A stretch of DNA of 64,000 bases, from positions 31,864 to 95,863 of the IMG/VR virus record IMGVR_UViG_3300048035_000135. One strand, 5' to 3'. How positions within the stretch are numbered: position 1 is the first letter of the stretch; every line of letters begins with the position of its first letter. A program made the translations under genes and the position numbers. Positions 17,101 through 27,500 of this stretch are shown piece by piece. Origin of the DNA: a virus. Under the pieces are notes generated by a model. The model saw only the letters and a program-made list of their open reading frames with translations, ran no database searches and was not told where the DNA came from.

Positions 17101-20100
17101 ACTATATCTTTACCTACTATCCAAGCCCTATCATTATCAGCATCATTACCAAATTCAACATAGTTGTTTCTTAATTCACCATCACCCGTTCCAACATTTA
17201 TAGTATCAGGATTATCAACTAAGTACCAATCGTTATCAGTTCCATTAATATCACCAGTACCATTAGTTACAAATTGATTAGTTGACCAATTCTCACCGGC
17301 GTTAGCCCCCCACCCAGTATGAGGAACACCACCACTAATTGAAGTGATTGTTACAGAACCACTATCATGCCCCATAGCAGTAACATTTAAGGATGATGAA
17401 TTAAATGAATTAAAATCGTTATCAATTGTAACTCCTGTAGAAGGTACTCCATGTGTAAAGTATTCTGTTGTTTTATCGGTTACACCTTCAAATATTGTAA
17501 CATCTGTTTCTGCCCCAACAAAACCACCTGATGGTACTGTCCCATCGCTATCAGCTCCTATAGTATGTGATTCGTTACTTAGTATAACAGTTAGTCCACC
17601 AGAACCATCAGCCCCATCAGTACCATCAGCCCCACCATCCAATGTAAATATTTTCGTACTATCACTTACACCATCTTTTGTTACACTAATTGTGATTGGG
17701 AATTTAGTTTTATTAGTTGGTGTGTTTGTTGAAAATACTAAACTACCACTAACAATCCCAGTTCCATCCGTTAGTGAAGATGGCGCTAATGTAGGTACAG
17801 TATGAGTAGCACCCGTCCCATCTGTAATCGTAACATCACTTGCTCCGATAGTACCATTAAGATTTTGTTGATTGAAAAATAATTCAATAGTGTTATCATC
17901 AGGCGTTGTTACAGAAGCTGATGCGAATGTGAATACTTGCGAATCAGATGTTAATGTAACTAACTTAGCACTAGAACCTGGAGTTCCATCATCTCCATCA
18001 TCACCTTGCAACGCTTGTGATATTGACATTGTTTTAGATAATTGAACTTGACCACCACCAGAACCTGATTCTGCTGTTATTACAATTGAACCAGTAAAAG
18101 GTGTTGTAGAAGCTGTAAGTGTAATTGTACCATTAACTTTTGTTGTTGTCATATGTGATGGAGCAGTTCTTTCAAAAGTATAATTAGAACTTCTATCTGA
18201 AGTACCTTCAAATACAATCATTTCTGTATTTGCTCCAGCAAATGATATAACATTACCTGATGAACTTACAGGAAGTGTATGTGAATCATTAGTTAGTAAT
18301 GCCGTTACTGCGTTTGTACCCGCAGCTCCATCTGCTCCACCAACAACTTTAAATATTTTTACTGAATCCGATAACCCATCTTTTGTAGCCGTAATTGTAA
18401 TAGGAAGTTTGGCTGTATTACCACCAACACCACCTGCTGATGGGCTTGATGCGAATGTGATAGAACCACTAACAATACCTGTTCCGTTTGTAACATCATT
18501 ATTATCAAATCCAAATCCAGTGATTGAATCGTTATTAACATCTCTTACATCTATATCAGAACTACCAATTGTTAAGAATCCTAAAGAACCACTTAGGTTT
18601 TGTTGTTGGAAACTGAACTCAATTGATAATGGGTCTGCCGTATTAGAGGTACTATCTTCAAACGCAAATACTTGAGAATTTAAACTACCAATTAATAATT
18701 TAGCAGCCGTTCCATCCGAACCATCTGAACCCTGTCTTGCTTTTGTTAACGACATTGTTTTAGTGATACTAACTTGCCCACCTCCTGAACCTGATGTAGC
18801 GGTTATATCAACAGAACCACTATCGTGTCCTAATGCTGATATCGTTAATACATTTTTAGTTGCTCCAGTACCTAATGCGGAAGTAACTCCAGTTCCATCC
18901 GATTTGCTATATGTGTAGATTGAAGTTCTATCGGTAACTCCTTCGAATACACTCATAGTTGTTGTACCACCAACAAACGATGCTATATTTCCATTTGAAT
19001 CTGCAGGGAAGGTGTGAGATTCATTCGATAAGAATCCATTTATTGCATCAGTACCATCAGTACCACCCGTACCACCTTCTACTTTAAATATTTTTAAACT
19101 ATCTTCTAATCCATCTTGAGTAACTGTAATCTCTAATGGTAACTTAGTTTTATCACCACTAACAGTTCCACTAAATGTAATAGAACCACTAACTAATCCA
19201 GTATTATTATTTAACGATGATGGGGCTAATGTAGGGTCGGTTAAAGGATTACCACTTTTATCTTTAATTACTATATCATTAACATCTACAGTAGCACTTA
19301 AATTTTGTTGATTGATTATTAGTTCTATAGTATCATCTATTGCAGTTGATGAGGATGCTGATGCAAATGAGAATACAGGTGAATCAGATGTGATTGTTAA
19401 CATCTTAGCCGAATCACCAGGTAATCCTGCTGCTCCTTGCTTAGATTTAGATAAACTCATAGTTTTAACTAATTGAACTTGTGCTCCACCTGAACCTGAA
19501 GTTGCTGTGATTTTTACACTTCCACTATCGTGTGATAATGCTGATATGGTAACTCTGTTATTACTATCAGATGCAGTTCCATCCCCAAACGAAGATGAAA
19601 TTACATAGTTAGAAGTTACATTTGTTAAACCCTCAAAAACTTCCATATCGGTGAACGCACCATTGAAAGATACAATGTTTCCATCATTATCAGATGCGAA
19701 TGTATGGGCCTCATTAGTTAAGAACGCAGTAACTGCATCTGTACCATCAGAACCTGCCGTACCACCCTCTACTTTAAATACTTTTATTGAATCTGTTAAA
19801 CCATCTTTAGTTGCTGAGATAGTTACAGGTAATTTATCTTTATCAGAACCTAAACCACCAGAATTGGTTGCTGCTGAGAATGATAAACTACCGCTTACAA
19901 TACCACTAAAGTTAGAATCAACATCATTATTATCTAAACTAAAGTTAGTGATGTTTGTTCCATCAGCGCCTGTAATTGTGATATCACCACTACCAATCGT
20001 AGCGTTGTTTAAGTTTTGTTGATTGAATGAGAATATAACAGATGTTGGTTCTGCAGTGTTATCACTCGCACTTAGGAATGAAAATACTTGCGAATCTACA

Positions 20101-23100
20101 GATGCTACAATATTTTTAGCATTAGCTCCACTTAAACCTTGTGGACCTGCTACACCACCAACATTTAACGACCATGTCGTTTGTGTTCCACCACCAGTAA
20201 TTGTATCTACATTCAACGACATCGCACCATTGGCTGAGTTGTATGAGTTTACCGTACCATTTACAAAATTAGAACTATCGTAAGAAAGAACTGCTGTTAA
20301 TCCTGCAGTCCAAGCTAATCCAGTATCTGCTGTAAATGTTAGTGTATCATCTCTTTGTAATGTTGTTAAGTTTATTGTTGTTGTAATTGAAGTATCAGCA
20401 AACTTATCACCATCTTGTCCTTGCTTAGCTTTGGTTAAACTCATTACTTTATCAATGGCAATACTACCACTAGCTATTCCAATTGTAACCGAACCACTAT
20501 CTTCAGTCATTCCCGTTACAACCACACTTGCGTTAGAATCTCCAGATGAATATGTACCACTATCCCCTATAAGATTTGTTGATACACCCGACCCATTTGT
20601 TCTACTAATTGTATAAGCTGAAGTTTTATCTGTAATACCTTCGAATACAGTTATATCGGTTTCCGCGCCTGAAAATGAGATTACCGTACCATCTGGCTGT
20701 GCGGCTAATGTGTGTGATTCATTACTAAGAATTACTTGAACAGAATCTGCTCCAGCCTCACCATCGGCTCCACCATCCAATGCAAATACTTTGAATGAAT
20801 CGGTTAAACCATTTTTTGATACACTAATCGTAATTGGGAATTTATTTTTATTAGAACCATTTGGTGTATTTGTTCCAAATACTAAACTACCACTAATTAC
20901 CCCAGTACTATTTAATAATGTTGTAGGAGCAAATGTTGGTACAGTCAAAGAACCACCATCAGTATCTACCATCGTAACATCACTTGCTGTAATGGTTTCT
21001 CCTAAATTTTGTTGATTGATAAATAATTCAATAGTGTTATCTTCAGGATTTGTTGCTGATGCAGATACAAATGCGAACACTTGGGAATCTGCGGTTATAC
21101 TTAATGTTTTAGCGTTTGCACCTGGCGTTCCATCATCCCCATCATCTCCCTGTCTACTTACACCAACCGACATTATCTTAGAAAGTGATACACTTTCCGA
21201 TACTGCGGTGATTGTTACTGAACCACTATGTGGGGTTGTTGTATTTGTTATAGTAAATGTATTTGATGAAGATACTACCGTCATATATGATGGTGAACTT
21301 TCGGTATATGTATAATTTGATGTAGAATCTGTTATACCTTCAAATACTTTTATTTGAGTATTAGCACCTGCGTATGATTGAATCACACCAGAACTACTTA
21401 ATGGTAGTGTATGAGCTTCATTAGTTAAAAATGTAGTTACTGCATCTTGCCCCTCAGTTCCATCAGAACCTGGCTGAATACCGAATAATGTTAAAGAATC
21501 TGCAGTTAGGGATGTTCCACCAGAAGAACCTGTAAATGTTTTTACTTCATATGTTTTTGGAGTAGAGGCAGTTGGTTTTTCTGCTACAGTATCAACAGTA
21601 AATGTGTTTGTTGTACTTCTACTTCCTTGTAGTGTAGAATCTTTATAAAATTCATAATATACAGTATCAGAACCAAAGTTTTGTGCTGTGGCGGTTAGTG
21701 TTATTGATTGAGCCGCAGGGTCTTCGTTACCATCCGAATCAAATGTAATAACATATTTATCAGCTGATAATTCTACTGTTCTTCCCGCAGAACCCGTTGC
21801 TATATTTTCAATAGCAGTTTCTACTGATGTTCCATCTGCAAAGTTTAGTTGCCCAACAATTGTTAGTGTAGATGTTGATGGATTCCAAGATAATTTATTA
21901 CCTAATGAGAAATTAGAACCTGAATCTACATAGAACCCAGTGTTTGAATTGTTGTAATTACCGGCTCCAGTAAATAATTTACCATCATCCATATTGATTC
22001 CACCAATGGAACCTGTTCTTGCTATTATACCACCTTGTAGGAATACGTTATCTGTTGCTAATCCAAAACCAGGATTAGGATTTCCAAATACATAAGTTGA
22101 ATTAGCTAATCCACTTAAATCACCTAATCTAGCTTTCAAAGCCACATCGTATAATCCACTACCCGTTCTTTCTACTATATCAATAAATGGTGTTGCCGTA
22201 TCATTTGGATTGGCATTCATTTTGATATAACCAGTGTTTAATTTACCAGTCGATACAACTACCTGTCCATCTTCATAAGCTTGAGCTGAAGATGCTAAAT
22301 CACCAACGAAATCACCTTGCTGTCCACTACCATATGCTCGTTGTACATATATTCTACCAAAAGTTTCATCTTCATTTGAGTTATCACCCTCAACTGATGC
22401 TGATTCTAATAAAAGATATTCTGTTTGGAATCCAGTATTATCTACTTTTTTAGCCAAAAGTATTTCACCTGCGGAAAATCCACTAGCATTCTTAACAGAC
22501 ATTGTTGTATCTGTTGCTGTTATAGAACCTGTAATGGTAGTAGCGTTAGCAACCCATAATTGTCCACCAACTGCATTTACCGATTCTTTCTCAAAGGTAG
22601 TTGTTCTTAATGTACCTCTTATTCTAATATTTTCAAATTCTGCCGTTCCGTTTCCTTCGGATGAAATCTTCCAACCTTTTAAACCACTAGCGAAATCTCT
22701 TGTCTGTAAGATACCTTCTGGTTTCATCAAAAGGTTTCCACCTTCGATTGATGAGGTAGTTATTCCCCAACCACCAATTGATGCTGATACGAATCTTGCG
22801 AAACCATCTGCTTTTATAGATGATGATGAGTTTGTTTCAGTTGAGGCAACTCCACCAATTGATGCGGGTGTTCTAAGATTATCAACTGTTAAATCTGCGT
22901 TAATTGTTGCGTTTGCTCCAATAACCAAACTACCCGCCCCACCATTAGCAGAAGGATTTAAGTGGAATATTGAAGAACTAATTTCTATAGCTCCATCAGA
23001 ACCACTTATAAATTGTGTATTTTCTGTACCTATGAAAAACTTATCAGTTTTAACATCTAATAAACCGCCATCATCAGTTGTAAAGATAAGGTGTCTTGCA

Positions 23101-24521
23101 TCATTATCACCGATAAACTGCATACCAACACCATTTAAGAAATCTTCACCCATCTTTAAGTTACCAGAACCACTATAGATTACAAATCCACCTGGCGCTT
23201 TACCTAAAGATGCTGAGGTTTGTCCATCAAATCCAACTGAACGGATGAATCCACTACTAGCACCACCAATCTCAATACCAGTTCCCAATGTGTTTGATAT
23301 ATAGATAGAACCACTAATTAAGTTTTCAGAACCACCAATGTAAACATTATCACCATCAAACACAAATGGTTTAGATAGTGTTTGGGTTCTTGATATACTA
23401 CCTTCAGAGTTTAGATATAATAATTTTAATATCTTAGGGTCTTTTAAGTTTTTAGATGGTATCGGTACTTTGATACTTGCTGAAGAACTGAATGGAACTT
23501 CTACTTCATTTAATAATTCAAAATCACCTGGCAATCCATCAGATTTATGTAATATTTTTATTTTATCAACAACACCAGTTATAGGGTCTATGTTGTTTAA
23601 AGTTATGTTTGCAAAGTTTCGTTTGTTCTCTGTATTTACATTTGAACCAGTTTGAATATATTCAATTTTATAATCAGCTTCACTTACAAAATCAAATGTA
23701 TGAGTTAAATCTGCTCTATCGCTAAATGATGTTGTAAAGTTTGTAGTTGGTTTTAATACTTTATTCGTTAATACTTCTTTAATAGATGAACTAAAGAATG
23801 TAGAACTTAATGGGTTTTCAATATTAGATATTGGTTCGGCTGGTTTGGTGAAGTTATTTAGTATGATAGAACCACCAACCATCTCACCATTCAATGTACC
23901 TGAATCTTTGATTTCTATTATGGGAGTTTCCCCTTTAAATATGTATTGTACTTTACCTGTTTGGCTTGTTAAATTTAAACCATCTCCTGATTGAGGTTGG
24001 TTTTGGTATGCTTCAACACTTTGAGAAACTATTAATGAAGGAATTACATTAGGGTCAAAAATAATTTCAGATGTATTATCTCGTTCCCTATCAACAGTAA
24101 CAGTAGTTTGCCACTTTACATTTAATTTACCTCTATGTTTTTGTGGTAATGGGTTTCCATCCATATCCACATTAGCAATACCCACTAATGTAATTGTAGC
24201 TTCACCATTTGGAGTGTTATCTTCACCTTTGTCGTGATAAACCCAAATAGATATAACCCTACTTTTATCGTTTTCTAAGTAATCAGGTATCTCATAGTAT
24301 ATAGGATTCCCATTAGAATCTCTAACATCAACATAAACTTGAGTACCAGGTACCAAATTTGTTGGATGCGCAGTAATTCTTAAAAGGTTTTTACCTTTCT
24401 GTAAAACTTGTGGTACGTCAGAAACTCTAAAATACTTTGTTGATTTTGGCGTATTATCAACAATGTATGTTTGTATATCTGTTACGTTATCTCGTACCGA
24501 ACTTTTATAAACTAAGGACAT
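14157..24521 (-). CDS. Giant repetitive tail fibre, 3454 aa
   Basis: Likely receptor-binding long fibre. The N-terminal ~170 residues are a unique beta-rich attachment region. Residues ~200-950 mix unique segments with fibre-type modules (IGGINMDDGKLFTGAGNY, NKLSWNPSTSTLTI). Residues ~1010-2640 are six tandem repeats of about 230-250 residues separated by collagen-like Gly-X-Y linkers (QGDDGDDGTPG). After the repeats come a second fibre module (GKIFTGVGNYSKADTP), a carbohydrate-binding-like region and a unique C-terminal tip (from ~3200). A stretch near residues 2250-2400 breaks the sixth repeat with a galactose-binding-like insertion. The N-terminal attachment plus variable C-terminal tip is the usual phage fibre plan. 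Confidence 0.9.
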   Translation of the reverse strand: MSLVYKSSVRDNVTDIQTYIVDNTPKSTKYFRVSDVPQVLQKGKNLLRITAHPTNLVPGTQVYVDVRDSNGNPIYYEIPDYLENDKSRVISIWVYHDKGEDNTPNGEATITLVGIANVDMDGNPLPQKHRGKLNVKWQTTVTVDRERDNTSEIIFDPNVIPSLIVSQSVEAYQNQPQSGDGLNLTSQTGKVQYIFKGETPIIEIKDSGTLNGEMVGGSIILNNFTKPAEPISNIENPLSSTFFSSSIKEVLTNKVLKPTTNFTTSFSDRADLTHTFDFVSEADYKIEYIQTGSNVNTENKRNFANITLNNIDPITGVVDKIKILHKSDGLPGDFELLNEVEVPFSSSASIKVPIPSKNLKDPKILKLLYLNSEGSISRTQTLSKPFVFDGDNVYIGGSENLISGSIYISNTLGTGIEIGGASSGFIRSVGFDGQTSASLGKAPGGFVIYSGSGNLKMGEDFLNGVGMQFIGDNDARHLIFTTDDGGLLDVKTDKFFIGTENTQFISGSDGAIEISSSIFHLNPSANGGAGSLVIGANATINADLTVDNLRTPASIGGVASTETNSSSSIKADGFARFVSASIGGWGITTSSIEGGNLLMKPEGILQTRDFASGLKGWKISSEGNGTAEFENIRIRGTLRTTTFEKESVNAVGGQLWVANATTITGSITATDTTMSVKNASGFSAGEILLAKKVDNTGFQTEYLLLESASVEGDNSNEDETFGRIYVQRAYGSGQQGDFVGDLASSAQAYEDGQVVVSTGKLNTGYIKMNANPNDTATPFIDIVERTGSGLYDVALKARLGDLSGLANSTYVFGNPNPGFGLATDNVFLQGGIIARTGSIGGINMDDGKLFTGAGNYNNSNTGFYVDSGSNFSLGNKLSWNPSTSTLTIVGQLNFADGTSVETAIENIATGSAGRTVELSADKYVITFDSDGNEDPAAQSITLTATAQNFGSDTVYYEFYKDSTLQGSRSTTNTFTVDTVAEKPTASTPKTYEVKTFTGSSGGTSLTADSLTLFGIQPGSDGTEGQDAVTTFLTNEAHTLPLSSSGVIQSYAGANTQIKVFEGITDSTSNYTYTESSPSYMTVVSSSNTFTITNTTTPHSGSVTITAVSESVSLSKIMSVGVSRQGDDGDDGTPGANAKTLSITADSQVFAFVSASATNPEDNTIELFINQQNLGETITASDVTMVDTDGGSLTVPTFAPTTLLNSTGVISGSLVFGTNTPNGSNKNKFPITISVSKNGLTDSFKVFALDGGADGEAGADSVQVILSNESHTLAAQPDGTVISFSGAETDITVFEGITDKTSAYTISRTNGSGVSTNLIGDSGTYSSGDSNASVVVTGMTEDSGSVTIGIASGSIAIDKVMSLTKAKQGQDGDKFADTSITTTINLTTLQRDDTLTFTADTGLAWTAGLTAVLSYDSSNFVNGTVNSYNSANGAMSLNVDTITGGGTQTTWSLNVGGVAGPQGLSGANAKNIVASVDSQVFSFLSASDNTAEPTSVIFSFNQQNLNNATIGSGDITITGADGTNITNFSLDNNDVDSNFSGIVSGSLSFSAATNSGGLGSDKDKLPVTISATKDGLTDSIKVFKVEGGTAGSDGTDAVTAFLTNEAHTFASDNDGNIVSFNGAFTDMEVFEGLTNVTSNYVISSSFGDGTASDSNNRVTISALSHDSGSVKITATSGSGGAQVQLVKTMSLSKSKQGAAGLPGDSAKMLTITSDSPVFSFASASSSTAIDDTIELIINQQNLSATVDVNDIVIKDKSGNPLTDPTLAPSSLNNNTGLVSGSITFSGTVSGDKTKLPLEITVTQDGLEDSLKIFKVEGGTGGTDGTDAINGFLSNESHTFPADSNGNIASFVGGTTTMSVFEGVTDRTSIYTYSKSDGTGVTSALGTGATKNVLTISALGHDSGSVDITATSGSGGGQVSITKTMSLTKARQGSDGSDGTAAKLLIGSLNSQVFAFEDSTSNTADPLSIEFSFQQQNLSGSLGFLTIGSSDIDVRDVNNDSITGFGFDNNDVTNGTGIVSGSITFASSPSAGGVGGNTAKLPITITATKDGLSDSVKIFKVVGGADGAAGTNAVTALLTNDSHTLPVSSSGNVISFAGANTEMIVFEGTSDRSSNYTFERTAPSHMTTTKVNGTITLTASTTPFTGSIVITAESGSGGGQVQLSKTMSISQALQGDDGDDGTPGSSAKLVTLTSDSQVFTFASASVTTPDDNTIELFFNQQNLNGTIGASDVTITDGTGATHTVPTLAPSSLTDGTGIVSGSLVFSTNTPTNKTKFPITISVTKDGVSDSTKIFTLDGGADGTDGADGSGGLTVILSNESHTIGADSDGTVPSGGFVGAETDVTIFEGVTDKTTEYFTHGVPSTGVTIDNDFNSFNSSSLNVTAMGHDSGSVTITSISGGVPHTGWGANAGENWSTNQFVTNGTGDINGTDNDWYLVDNPDTINVGTGDGELRNNYVEFGNDADNDRAWIVGKDIVAYDDTKTYYVEARFKRVAGSGLVYIGVNGWSNETTKRNSSGTNSFSSQHYIGAAGFSFGDGEGTDWVTKRGYFSGHGTSAGTNSGEAPDINNPKNIHTNAAYISPLFISSHPDESGIVRLDYIEIKEVKDGSGNLSAGTVKVDKTMSLSKSKQGAQGQQGDNNQDFSYLDASLSGIGPIGSPGLLMNSQVFGFHNGIQGTDGLLSDFTSFLDSSGNFYLGGNGSGMSGSAATSGYLAWNNTDRSLLISGSNVNIEVDKFFVGNTNTQFISGSNGVIEISGSNFHLDSAGNVSMSGTVNASAGSIGGFTISNTSIDSTNGNLRLKSNGEMTGSAIHLTGGDIAGIKFDSGKIFTGVGNYSKADTPLYIGDNGDFSLTNAFAWDAGNSTLNITGNVTVTNPEDFAASTFDQLFGQAVDSTLRWRIQNLTENKIPSTAGQVGYNRYQGSNANGWTKGIVTRKPFQRSTNTTAVWDVLVNDGGGGSSRGTTTEGVYVFIGFTDIDSDLDLTTADSYNHIGHGVYLTSVQDSSQYYNDVRVIENGSILNANTVDWESNSIGYTGGPKEGNVPWVTGTDTKLRIEITLKSDGGATYRIFVNSDFSTPAWSYDTNTSYGGLNTNEDYFPAMLLYHDTGGKQIGIESFNVNGTPKTTTLSGNAISTGRIDSTNVSPTAGSRIDLDAGTFFLGGTGSNSKLSWNGTKLEVDGTVNANDGTIGGLTIGSNSIESSTNLASPDSSPAFELNSSGEISGSNLYVRKVAGGVVYKIFDTEIGLIEAKNIGRQVVNDGDLYYMTDRDSSTMILMKQWYFHLLPYETRLTISGMSAVGSFSTTTGMHANADFALQLDYLKRTSANQYYTATDIPDSPMGVYYVTGDTHGVWKRVNSDITNSGFDLNGADDVFKTRFRVGSSVISYTIPEEAQSQYCRVQLFMNLALDGSSGGGIQATRCGAYFKGLDIIATRPLSQTSMGSTAATLVSAENFPSA
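16620..21480 (-). repeat. Six in-frame ~700-bp tandem repeats in the fibre gene
   Basis: Each unit contains, in order, a LTNEAHTL/LSNESHT segment, FEGxTDxTSxYT, a DSGSVTITAxSG segment, KTMSLxKAxQG with a collagen-like Gly-X-Y run, DSQVFxFxSAS, a NQQNL segment, and DGLxDSxKxFxxxGG. The LTNEAHT landmarks lie near 21425, 20725, 19710, 19025, 18285 and 17575. Spacing is 685-740 bp except 1015 bp between the second and third, where about 90 extra residues are inserted, and the sixth unit is followed by an insertion. Copies have diverged, so they are old or under selection. Confidence 0.88.
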
Positions 24522-24551
24522 TCATTACTCCCATATATTTCTTTACTATAA

Positions 24552-27500
24552 CTATAAATATCTAATTGATGAAAATCCACCTAATTTTGTAATATCTATA
24601 ATTTGGTCTACCATATCTCTCGTTTTATCAATGTGAGATATAGTAACTATGAAATCAAATTGATTCTTCAGGTAATCAAATAATAAATATAAAGAATTAA
24701 AGTTATCAGTATCTAATGAACCAAACCCCTCATCAATTGCGATAAAGTTTGGACGGGGTAAATTTGATACATTTACCAATGCCGTTCTGATGGCTACTGA
24801 TGAAATAAACTTTTCCATCCCACTAGTCAATTCTAATGGCCAATATTCTTCAGTTCCATATGCAATATATGAATTAATATTCTTACCATCTGTATTTAGA
24901 AGGATTTGGAAATCTACAATTGGTTGTAATATATTATTAATCTCTACTTCTAATTTAGGAAGTATCTCTGAGATTAATTCATATGGGATTCCATCTCTTC
25001 TAACACATTGTAAGTAGTATTCATATCCTTCATACTTTTGTTCCATCTCTTCTAACTTATCGATAGAATCATTTACAGTTTGTATTACATTCTCTGAAAT
25101 ACGAATATCACCATTGATATCAATTATATCATCATTTAAGTTAGAAATATCAACATCTAAATTATCTAAAGAATCTTTTGCTTTATCAATTTTTTGTTGT
25201 ATCTTTGTATTATGCTTTACTGATGCTTTTTGTTCTAATGATTTATTTATATTATTTTCTGTTGAATCTAATTTACTTTTTAACTCTGATAGTTCTAAGT
25301 TGCAAGATTTATTTGTTAATTGTAATTTTTCTATTTGATTAGTTAAATCATCGGATTGTGTTTTCAGTTCTTGAACTGTAACCAACACTTCTCTAACATC
25401 GTACTTAAACATTTCCGATTTCATATCGATGATTTCTTCACTTAATCTATTTGATTTTAGTTTTAACTTTTCGATATCATCAGATAATGTTTTTGATTTT
25501 TTAGCGAATGGTGTATTTTGATTCTTTACACAATGTTCACAATTATCATCAAATGTTAACTGCCCAATTCCTTCTAAATGTTCTTCTTTATGGTCTATAT
25601 CAGTATTAATAGAATCTAAAGAATGAGTAATCTCTTCCAATCTGTTAACATAGGATTGGTGTTTTAAGTGATTTTGTTTTAAAAGGTTTAAATCATATGA
25701 TGTGTATGTTTCATTGACTCTATCTAAATCTTTAGTTAAAGTTTCAATATCTGTAACATACCCATTACATTCTTTTGATTTATCTACTATTTGTTGTTTT
25801 AATTCTTTTTTAAGTTCTCTAAGAGAATTTGTATCTATTATTGTATCATCTACAGGTTTTAAATCTGATACTAAATTATCTTTGGTTTCTCTTAACTGAT
25901 TTCTTTTATCTTTTAACTTAGATAACTTATCATTATGTTTAATTAGTACCTTTTCATTCTTTTGTAAATCTTCTTTTGCTTCCACTAACTTATCAGTAAA
26001 GTTTTGATTCTTATAATCTTTTAGTAAAGCACTTAACTCTCTAATCTCATCATTAGCTATTTGATACAATTCTTCAAATACATTCATATCTAAAAATTGA
26101 GCAAGAAGTTCTTTCTTCTCTCTTTGTGATTTCTCAATGAACCCACCACTATTAGATTGATTAGACATTGCTGTAAGAATGAAATCTTCATACGAACCAA
26201 CATACTGTCTGATTATAGAGTTTGTATCTCTTCTCTCTTCACCATTTAGAGATTCAGTAGAACCATCTTCGTTTATCCTATAGAAGTTTACATCAACCTT
26301 TACAGTTCCCCTCTTAGGCGATTTCTTACCAACTCTTTCTATAAAGTAATCAATACCATTAATCTCAAAGTTAAACTTACAATCAAACTTTGATTTAGAA
26401 TAGTTCAATACATCTAATGCTTTATTTGTACGAGAACACTTATCAAATAAACAGAATGATAGAGCATCCCATAATGATGATTTACCACTAGCGTTTGGGG
26501 CAAAGATTCCATATGCTCCTTTCATTTGTGAAAAATCAACTATGTTGTTTGTACCATATGAAAACATATTAGAGAACTCAAATGTTTTTGGTTTCCATAT
26601 AATGTTTTTCATTCCGTGAACACCACCCAACTTATTGTTTATATCTTGATTGATGTTTCGTATCACTTCCATTTGTTCATCAGCGATGATGTACTTATCC
26701 GATAGATACTTTTCCATCATTTTATTTTGGAAACCAATATCTCTTACGTTTTGTAATGTAATGTTTGAATCACCAATAGAATCTTTTCTATCTGATAATA
26801 CTTTTTGAATCGTTAGTTCTTGTACTTTTCTACCAATCTTAACCTCTGATATAATTTTCTTTAGTTGTGATTGAGTTGTATCTTTTACTCTAACTCTCAT
26901 ACGAGGTTTGTTAGGTATCGTTGGATTACCTATCAACTTACCATTGTCAACATCTAAGGTTACATATCCATAATCGTTATGAATCGGAACAAACTCTGAT
27001 TCTTTGGTTTCAACATCCCATACCAAAATACCATGCTCAGGATATTTAGCTTCGGCATGATTCTGCATAATCGTAGAACCACAATACTTAATCGTACCCT
27101 CATCATTTAGTGATTGATTTGGAACGTGGATATCACCCAATAGAACTAAATCATATCCATCGAATGAATCTACCTTTACGTTTTTGTTTTCTAATTGAAA
27201 CCCATATTCTGTTTTTACCTTATCTACAGGAGCATGATATAAAGCAATCTTATAATCACCATGCACTTCTTCAGATGGGATAATCTCTTTTACATCACCA
27301 AAAACAGATGAGTGTGAAAAGGAAATTCCACCCATTTTCCAAACTCCATCATCTTTTAGATAATGTAGATTTGAATGATTCAATGCGTTTACGATTGGTG
27401 ATAATGCATCTAATCTATTTGGATTGTTTAGATTGGCATCGTGATTACCTGGTATCATAATTGTTGGTAATAAATCCGATAGGTTTTTTAGAAATGTTTG

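Noticed and set aside
17344-23655. Long plus-strand frames inside the fibre gene
   Set aside because: They are antisense shadows of a biased coding sequence, with Ser/Pro/Val-rich translation and no promoter or ribosome site.
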